Assembly (NCBI GenBank): GCA_037954325.1
Contig: JBBMNZ010000028.1
Location: forward strand, 10,461,501 to 10,525,500
Direction of reading: 5' to 3'
Length of the DNA: 64,000 bases
Source of the DNA: Fistularia commersonii
Lineage: Eukaryota > Chordata > Actinopteri > Syngnathiformes > Fistulariidae
The notes beneath the pieces are model-generated. The model did not search any database, was not told the origin of the DNA, and worked only from the letters and a program-made list of their open reading frames with translations. Both the position numbers and the translations under genes were made by a program. Shown here one piece after another: positions 59,204 through 64,000 of this stretch. Positions within the stretch are counted from its first letter, which is position 1; every line of letters starts with the position of its first letter.

Positions 59204-59206
<3 letters not shown>
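58627..59206. other. Intergenic; no gene seen, possible conserved non-coding segment at 59010-59205
   Basis: The first part is GC-rich. The last 200 bp are repeat-free up to a TG microsatellite at 59207. No exon supported. Confidence 0.4.

Positions 59207-59248
<42 letters not shown>
59207..59248. repeat. (TG)n(AG)n compound microsatellite
   Basis: TG run of about 13 units continuing into a GA run. Confidence 0.93.
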
Positions 59249-59249
<1 letters not shown>

Positions 59250-59478
59250 GGACCACCGGAGATCTGTCTTCTCAGAATGAAAACACACTTATGAATGTGG
59301 TGGAATTACCAGCTGATGCTGCAATAAGATCTTTCGATACGGAGGCACCAGTCTGCCCCTCGGAGCCAAAAAATATGTGTAAAAAATACACGTGTATTCA
59401 TATATTTTCATTTTGCTGAATGATATTCTTCTTCAACCTGCATACTGCTGCTGTTGGCTTCCTTCAGATGCTCTACGG

Positions 59479-59918
59479 CATAGGTGTCAAACTCTGGCCC
59501 GCGGGCCAATTTTGTCCCGCATTGTAATTTTATTTGGCCCAAAAATTCATACCAAATGACAATTAGAACTGGCCCGCCGGTATAGTCTACAGTGCATGTA
59601 TCGCTAATTCTACAAACCCAGAATTTTCTGCTGGTGTTTTGGCATGAAAATCACAACAGGACTCATAAAAGCCCTCTCCAGTAGTCATAGCGACCTTATG
59701 CTAATACTGGCACCTTGCTACGTAGGCAGAAGAGAGGATTTTGAATGTGTGCAATATTAAGTTATATATTGAATGGTATTAAACTATGCTTGTTCTATAT
59801 GAAAAGGTTCCTTGTTATATCTGGAGCAAGATTTTTTTCAATAAATATCAACGTTGGCCCGCCACTTTGTCCCAGTTTTGAATTTTGGCCCACTGTGTAT
59901 TTGAGTTTGACACCCCTG
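59479..59918. mobile_element. Non-autonomous hAT element (440 bp) with TIRs and 8-bp target duplication
   Basis: Left end CATAGGTGTCAAACTC; the reverse complement of the right end is CAGGGGTGTCAAACTC (14 of 16 match). Flanks are CTCTACGG (59471-59478) and TTCTACGG (59919-59926), an 8-bp duplication with one difference, as expected of hAT insertion. The interior contains GGCCCGCGGGCC and GGCCCGCC words typical of this very common fish hAT group and no transposase. Confidence 0.88.
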
Positions 59919-59926
59919 TTCTACGG

Positions 59927-60412
59927 CAAACCGCTGAGAAATCCGAAAGCCCCCGAACGAGACATCAACAGAGGGAGATTTTGCCACTCCTCACTCTTGC
60001 CCTCAGATCTTTAACCCCTTCAAAAGCTTTTTTTTCCGTTTTCCCCGACCCATTTTTTAGTTGTACCTTTCAAGTAAAGGGTAGGAATGAACAGGTTAAT
60101 GGATGTTGGCTCTCAATAGCAATATCGCAATCAATATCTAATTCAGAAACTCCTTATTTTCCCTTTTGTTTGAATATTTATATGATCGTTAATTATTTTA
60201 AAGTTGAAATAAAATGCCAAAAATGTAAATTTTCAAATTCCAATTATCAATTTATTCAATTTACATGATACCAAGTTGGTCCGTGCATAAAAATTCACTA
60301 CGACGTGTGGCCCGCCAGCCAAAATAATTGCCCAAATAGATTCTGCGTTTAATTCTAAAATGTTACGGAAGATGGGAAGCATCGAGACAGAGCCCTAGTT
60401 TTGATTCCTTGC
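59927..60412. other. Intergenic between two hAT insertions; no gene seen
   Basis: AT-rich. It contains TGTGGCCCGCCAGCC at 60306, which resembles the interior of the neighbouring hAT element and may be a fragment of a further copy. Confidence 0.4.
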
Positions 60413-60420
60413 AGAGAAGT

Positions 60421-61615
60421 CAGTGACATGCAGTCAGTAGAGGCAGGGGAGGCCGGGCCTCACCTGTCATCATGGAAAGAAAAAAAAATGCAAAATGAAA
60501 AAAATGAATTAAATGATCATATTTATTCAGTGATTTGTATTATAAAGTTATTTTCCATCTAACTTCACCATTTTTACTTATTTTTTTTCCAAAATTCCTA
60601 AAAAAAAAATCCACATTTACCGTTCAAATATGAAGAAGAGACGTGCGGTGACGCAGCAACCAGCTGAGCCCACTATGGATTGCGCAATGATTCTGCTAAC
60701 TGTGCTGCCATGCTATGCACTGAAAACGTATTGCTGTCTCTGTGGATGTCACCATGAAAAAAAACACTTATAATATATGAACCAAATTTCCATAGTTTAG
60801 CTGACGTATCTAATGTTTTTCGTCAACCACTGTAACGTGTTTCTCGTGTTTTTCGTAGTCATGAAACGACTGCAAAGAGACATTAAGTGAGGCACGCAGT
60901 GACGCTGCCTCATGGTAGGGGGCACCGCTGATCCCAGGGATCTTTCTTACTACTCGGTTACAAAATAATAGAATTAGCAATAGCAAGCTACAGTAAACAG
61001 TTAGCAAGTCAAGTGCAACCATCCGGCTATTTTTTTGCCGATCTCATCAGGCTGAATAGCTCACAAACGGTGAGGGATGAATGTAAATCTCCTGGGCAGC
61101 TTCTCAACTTTTTGGCCCGGAAGGATCTCATTCAAACTTTTACTGAGGCGACAAAGTGACTCCGGCCGGTGGTCACCATTCCGGCTACGACAGCATCAGC
61201 GGAGCGCTCATTCTTAGCGCTGAAAAGACTCAAAACAAACGGTCGGAACAGGACTGATCAAGGACGACTGTCTTCACTGGCAGTGATTTCCATTGAGACA
61301 GAGAGACTTTTATAACTGAAGAAAGAAACGTAAGACTTCTGCAAGCAAGTTATTGATGCTTCAGATGGAGCGGCGCATGGACTTCATTCATAAGTAAAGG
61401 TAAGAGATAATAACGTTGTTTTTTTTTTTTACATGTGCTCTTTTCTACGCTACAGTTTGTATATGTAAAGAATGGTGATATGATATTTTACACAAATATG
61501 TCAACCGCTGCCAATAAAATAGTGAATAAGCTACTCTGTAGGGTTCATATGTTTGTAAATCTGACTGTGATGACGTCAGTGCCTCACCAGCCATGAACCT
61601 CACCGCACGTCACTA
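60421..61615 (+). mobile_element. hAT DNA transposon remnant (1195 bp) with terminal repeats and target duplication
   Basis: The left end is CAGTGACATGCAGT; the reverse complement of the right end is TAGTGACGTGCGGT. Flanks are AGAGAAGT (60413-60420) and AGAGCAGT (61616-61623), matching at 7 of 8 positions. The interior holds the C-terminal part of a hAT transposase (61101-61317). Most of the transposase gene is deleted. Confidence 0.88.
61101..61317 (+). pseudogene. hAT transposase C-terminal (hATC dimerisation) remnant
   Basis: One frame reads LLNFLARKDLIQTFTEATK, a stop, then LRPVVTIPATTASAERSFLA and LKRLKTNGRNRTDQGRLSSL, then AVISIETERLL and a stop. The A-T-T-A-S-A-E-R-S-F...L-K-R-x-K-T...R-x-x-x-x-Q-x-R-L-S-x-L-A core is the diagnostic hATC block of hAT transposases. 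One in-frame stop and the absence of the zinc finger and catalytic parts make it non-functional. Confidence 0.88.
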
Positions 61616-61799
61616 AGAGCAGTTTAGTCTTATGACCCGCAAACCAGCAAAGAGCCACTTGCCTTTGTTTGTATGTGACATTTTCAAGACAGTTCTGTTC
61701 TCTGGATATTTGTTTTCTGTCATGGACATCAGATTGCTCCTGTCTGTGGGGCCAACGCAAGCAATGACAATAAGACCACAAAGTCACAAACAGAGAGTC

Positions 61800-61836
61800 A
61801 GAATCAGAAAAACTTTATTTGTCCCCGAGAGGCGAT
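61800..61836 (+). repeat. Interspersed repeat end of the 'AATCAGAAAAACTTTATTTGT' type
   Basis: Same motif as at 26488: 'cagaatcagaaaaactttat' then TTGTCCCCGAGAGG. Confidence 0.6.
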
Positions 61837-61890
61837 GCTAAAACTTCTGAAAGTATCAGCTGTTTGCGTCTCCGTGATCGACTGGATGTT

Positions 61891-61922
<32 letters not shown>

Positions 61923-61926
61923 ACGC
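61891..61926. repeat. (CA)n microsatellite
   Basis: CA run with one ACATACACACGC interruption at its end. Confidence 0.93.
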
Positions 61927-62864
61927 ATACATAGAGCCATGTTGACTCGGGTGTTTGGATCATTGCCACGATTGTTTGTCGTGCAGTTTGAGGTGTGTAT
62001 ATTTTTTTTTCGAGCAAGCTAACAATCAGCTTACCAAAAGAAATAATGCCAGTCTTTTAACGTGTAGGTGGAAAGACATCAGAGGCTGGGTCTTTCTGCA
62101 AATAACATCCCTGGCATTTGTATCCAGAACTCAGAAAAAAAATCAATGCAAAGTTCTGTTTGGGGTGAAATATTTTCAAAGCCGATGGTTTCGTAATATA
62201 CACCGCTGATCAATACTTGTACTCCTACTATAACAGCTAGCCCACTACATTTGCCACGAACAGATTCCAGTCCGATCTCCAAATTCTGCAGATTTAAAAG
62301 CCTGTTTGTAGAAAATGATGGAAAATGGCTGTAGGCACGTGACTGTCTCCTCCTCTCCTCCTCTGGGAGGGCAAACTAATGTGGAGACCCTGAACATGAA
62401 ACGGGCTGATTTGTCTGCGAGATGAACCTTTCACAGATGAGGACATGAAGGAGGTGAGAAGAGGCGGCTGTGCAACGAGAGGGAGGACATGTGCTTGGAA
62501 GCATGGCTGCCGATGTTGACAGCATGTGACTCCATTCAAGTCGCAGCGGGAGTGTGTGTGTGTGTGTGTGTGTCTGTGTCTGTGTGCGCATGTGTGTGTG
62601 CATACATACGTTAGCCCGTTTTACACACTATTTTTTGTCTGACATGTGACTGTGTGCGTATGCATGCACGTGTGTGTGTGTGTGTGTGTGCATGCGTGAC
62701 AACGTGTGTGTGTGTGTGTGTCTGCAGGTTCTTACTGAAACCTGAGGTCTGTGACTCACTGCTGATCAGACATCAGATATACGAAATCAGTCTGTCCCTC
62801 CTGTGTCATATTCTCTTAAGACATGTATGCTATCAACACATTATAATAATGATCATAATAATAT
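61927..62864. other. Intergenic; no gene seen
   Basis: TG microsatellites at 62551-62572 and 62668-62720 with CATG-type interruptions. No exon supported. Confidence 0.4.
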
Positions 62865-62921
62865 CATCATAATTATTATTATTATATTTGCTTAACAACA
62901 ACAACAATACTATTATCAACA

Positions 62922-62954
<33 letters not shown>

Positions 62955-63050
62955 CATTATTAGCACGAGCATTCACACTACCATTCGCATTAACAGTAGC
63001 ATTAGCATTAGCATTAGTATTATTGGCTTTGTCATTGATATTACTGTTAT
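62865..63050. repeat. (ATT)n and (GCATTA)n low-complexity block
   Basis: ATT repeats to about 62960, then GCATTAGCATTA hexamer repeats at 62985-63020. Confidence 0.9.
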
Positions 63051-63350
63051 TCAGAGATTTTGTTATGTTATGTCGTGAAAGATTTACTAAGTCAGTTGTT
63101 GTCTGACAATGCAGGAGGCAGTGGAGAGGGTAAGGGTAATAATTTATTGCAATTTTATAATAAAATAATGTTTTTGCATGGTCAAACAGACACAAAAACA
63201 CACATAAATATGTCAAGTCAAGACGAGAACGGTATGTTATATTTCTAATGATTTACCCATATCAGACTCACTGCAGCTCTTGAGTCGTGTACCCTGGCAG
63301 GTTTTTACTTCTACCTTAAATTCACACAGTGCTTTCGCTCTCACTAACAG

Positions 63351-63435
63351 GTTCTTTAGTTGCAGAAGGAGAGGAACATGACCCGTTCTTGGATGGTACT
63401 GCGTACAACATACAACCTGAACGGACGGCGCGGAG
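63351..63435 (+). CDS. Possible orphan exon of an unidentified gene running off the window
   Basis: A pyrimidine-rich stretch with CTAAC-like branch and CAG acceptor (TTTCGCTCTCACTAACAG, ending at 63350) is followed by 85 nt ending at a GTGAAT donor (63436). Only one of three frames is open, and it reads SLVAEGEEHDPFLDGTAYNI-QPERTARR-like residues. I do not recognise the protein and see no partner exon in the window. Treat as a hypothesis. Confidence 0.25.
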
Positions 63436-64000
63436 GTGAATCTCGTCGGAAGGTCTCAACAAAAAAAGGAAAGATTTTTATCCTATTCATTTTGAATCAG
63501 GTTTATGGTAATATAATTATTCTTCATAATTCTTTTTTTGATGTCTATTATCACTTCATTGGTAAAACCTTGGATTAGTCACATTTATGTCTATTTCATC
63601 TCACAAGAAACCGCTAGCACAAGTTGCATAATGCCCATTTCACACACACACATATACACACACACAATCACGCCATTGAAGTGAACAGATTCACTCGAGT
63701 CCGTGATCATTAATGCAATGGAAAATGACATTTGTTTGAAGTAAGGAATAATCTATTATCAGATGTGGAAGCAAAGGGTGGGTGTACGGGGGGGAGGCTG
63801 GAGGTTGTCACTCAATGTCAACGCTCTGATTAAATCCTCAGTTTGCACGTCAGACTGTTAAGATACACCCCCTGCGTGCACACACACCCACAACCCCCGA
63901 CCCTCTAATGCCCCCTTAAATGAACTGGCATCAAACACAGGATGTGTGTCAGCTGCTAGTATATGTGTGTGTGTGGGCACCTGAGTGCATGTCAGGGAGC
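63436..64000. other. No gene seen to the window end
   Basis: AT-rich, then CA-rich stretches (63640-63666, 63880-63890) and a G-run at 63789-63795. Confidence 0.45.

Noticed and set aside
1..64000. CRISPR arrays, tRNA or rRNA genes, prokaryotic operons and viral genes
   Set aside because: No direct-repeat/spacer arrays, A/B-box pairs or rRNA motifs were seen by eye, and the coding content is entirely vertebrate.

Overview
This 64 kb window looks like teleost fish nuclear DNA. The genes are split by GT-AG introns. There are dense CA/TG microsatellites. The interspersed repeats have the signatures of fish families: Rex/L2-type and RTE-type LINE ends, Tc1-like ends, and hAT elements with 8-bp target duplications. 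All recognised genes lie on the + strand between 0.85 and 41.2 kb. I saw no prokaryotic or viral genes, no CRISPR array, and no tRNA or rRNA gene.

Layout. 1-270: 3' end of an RTE-type LINE with a (GAA)n tail. 852-5883: the last two coding exons of shisa6 (cytoplasmic tail of an AMPA-receptor auxiliary subunit), with a degraded antisense LINE in the intron and a 3' UTR to about 7.0 kb. 7-21 kb: non-coding and rich in repeats. 21092-21514: pirt (two-TM regulator of TRP channels). 22856-23320 and 24590-24823: two tandem Tmem238-family two-TM proteins. Shisa6, Pirt and a Tmem238-like gene are also close together on human chromosome 17p, which supports these calls. 27.9-29.1 kb: CpG-rich, TATA-less promoter leading into foxk2, whose nine coding exons (28820-39930) join in phase into a 607-aa FHA/forkhead repressor. 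Its 3' UTR runs to an AATAAA at 41219.

41.3-64 kb: no confident gene. It holds repeats, long CA-rich minisatellites, several stretches that read like conserved non-coding elements (untested), two hAT insertions bounded by target-site duplications at 59.5 and 60.4-61.6 kb, and one exon-like segment at 63351-63435.

The genes do not form one pathway. Shisa6 and Pirt are both membrane modulators of neuronal channels, the Tmem238-like proteins have no established function, and Foxk2 is a nuclear repressor. The most interesting structural points are a direct repeat of about 600 bp that recurs 33.2 kb apart and flanks pirt, both tmem238-like genes and foxk2; an intron 8 of foxk2 that is open in frame; a 70-nt hairpin at 22260-22324; and the dated-looking hAT insertions. 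I did not find a convincing new biological system.
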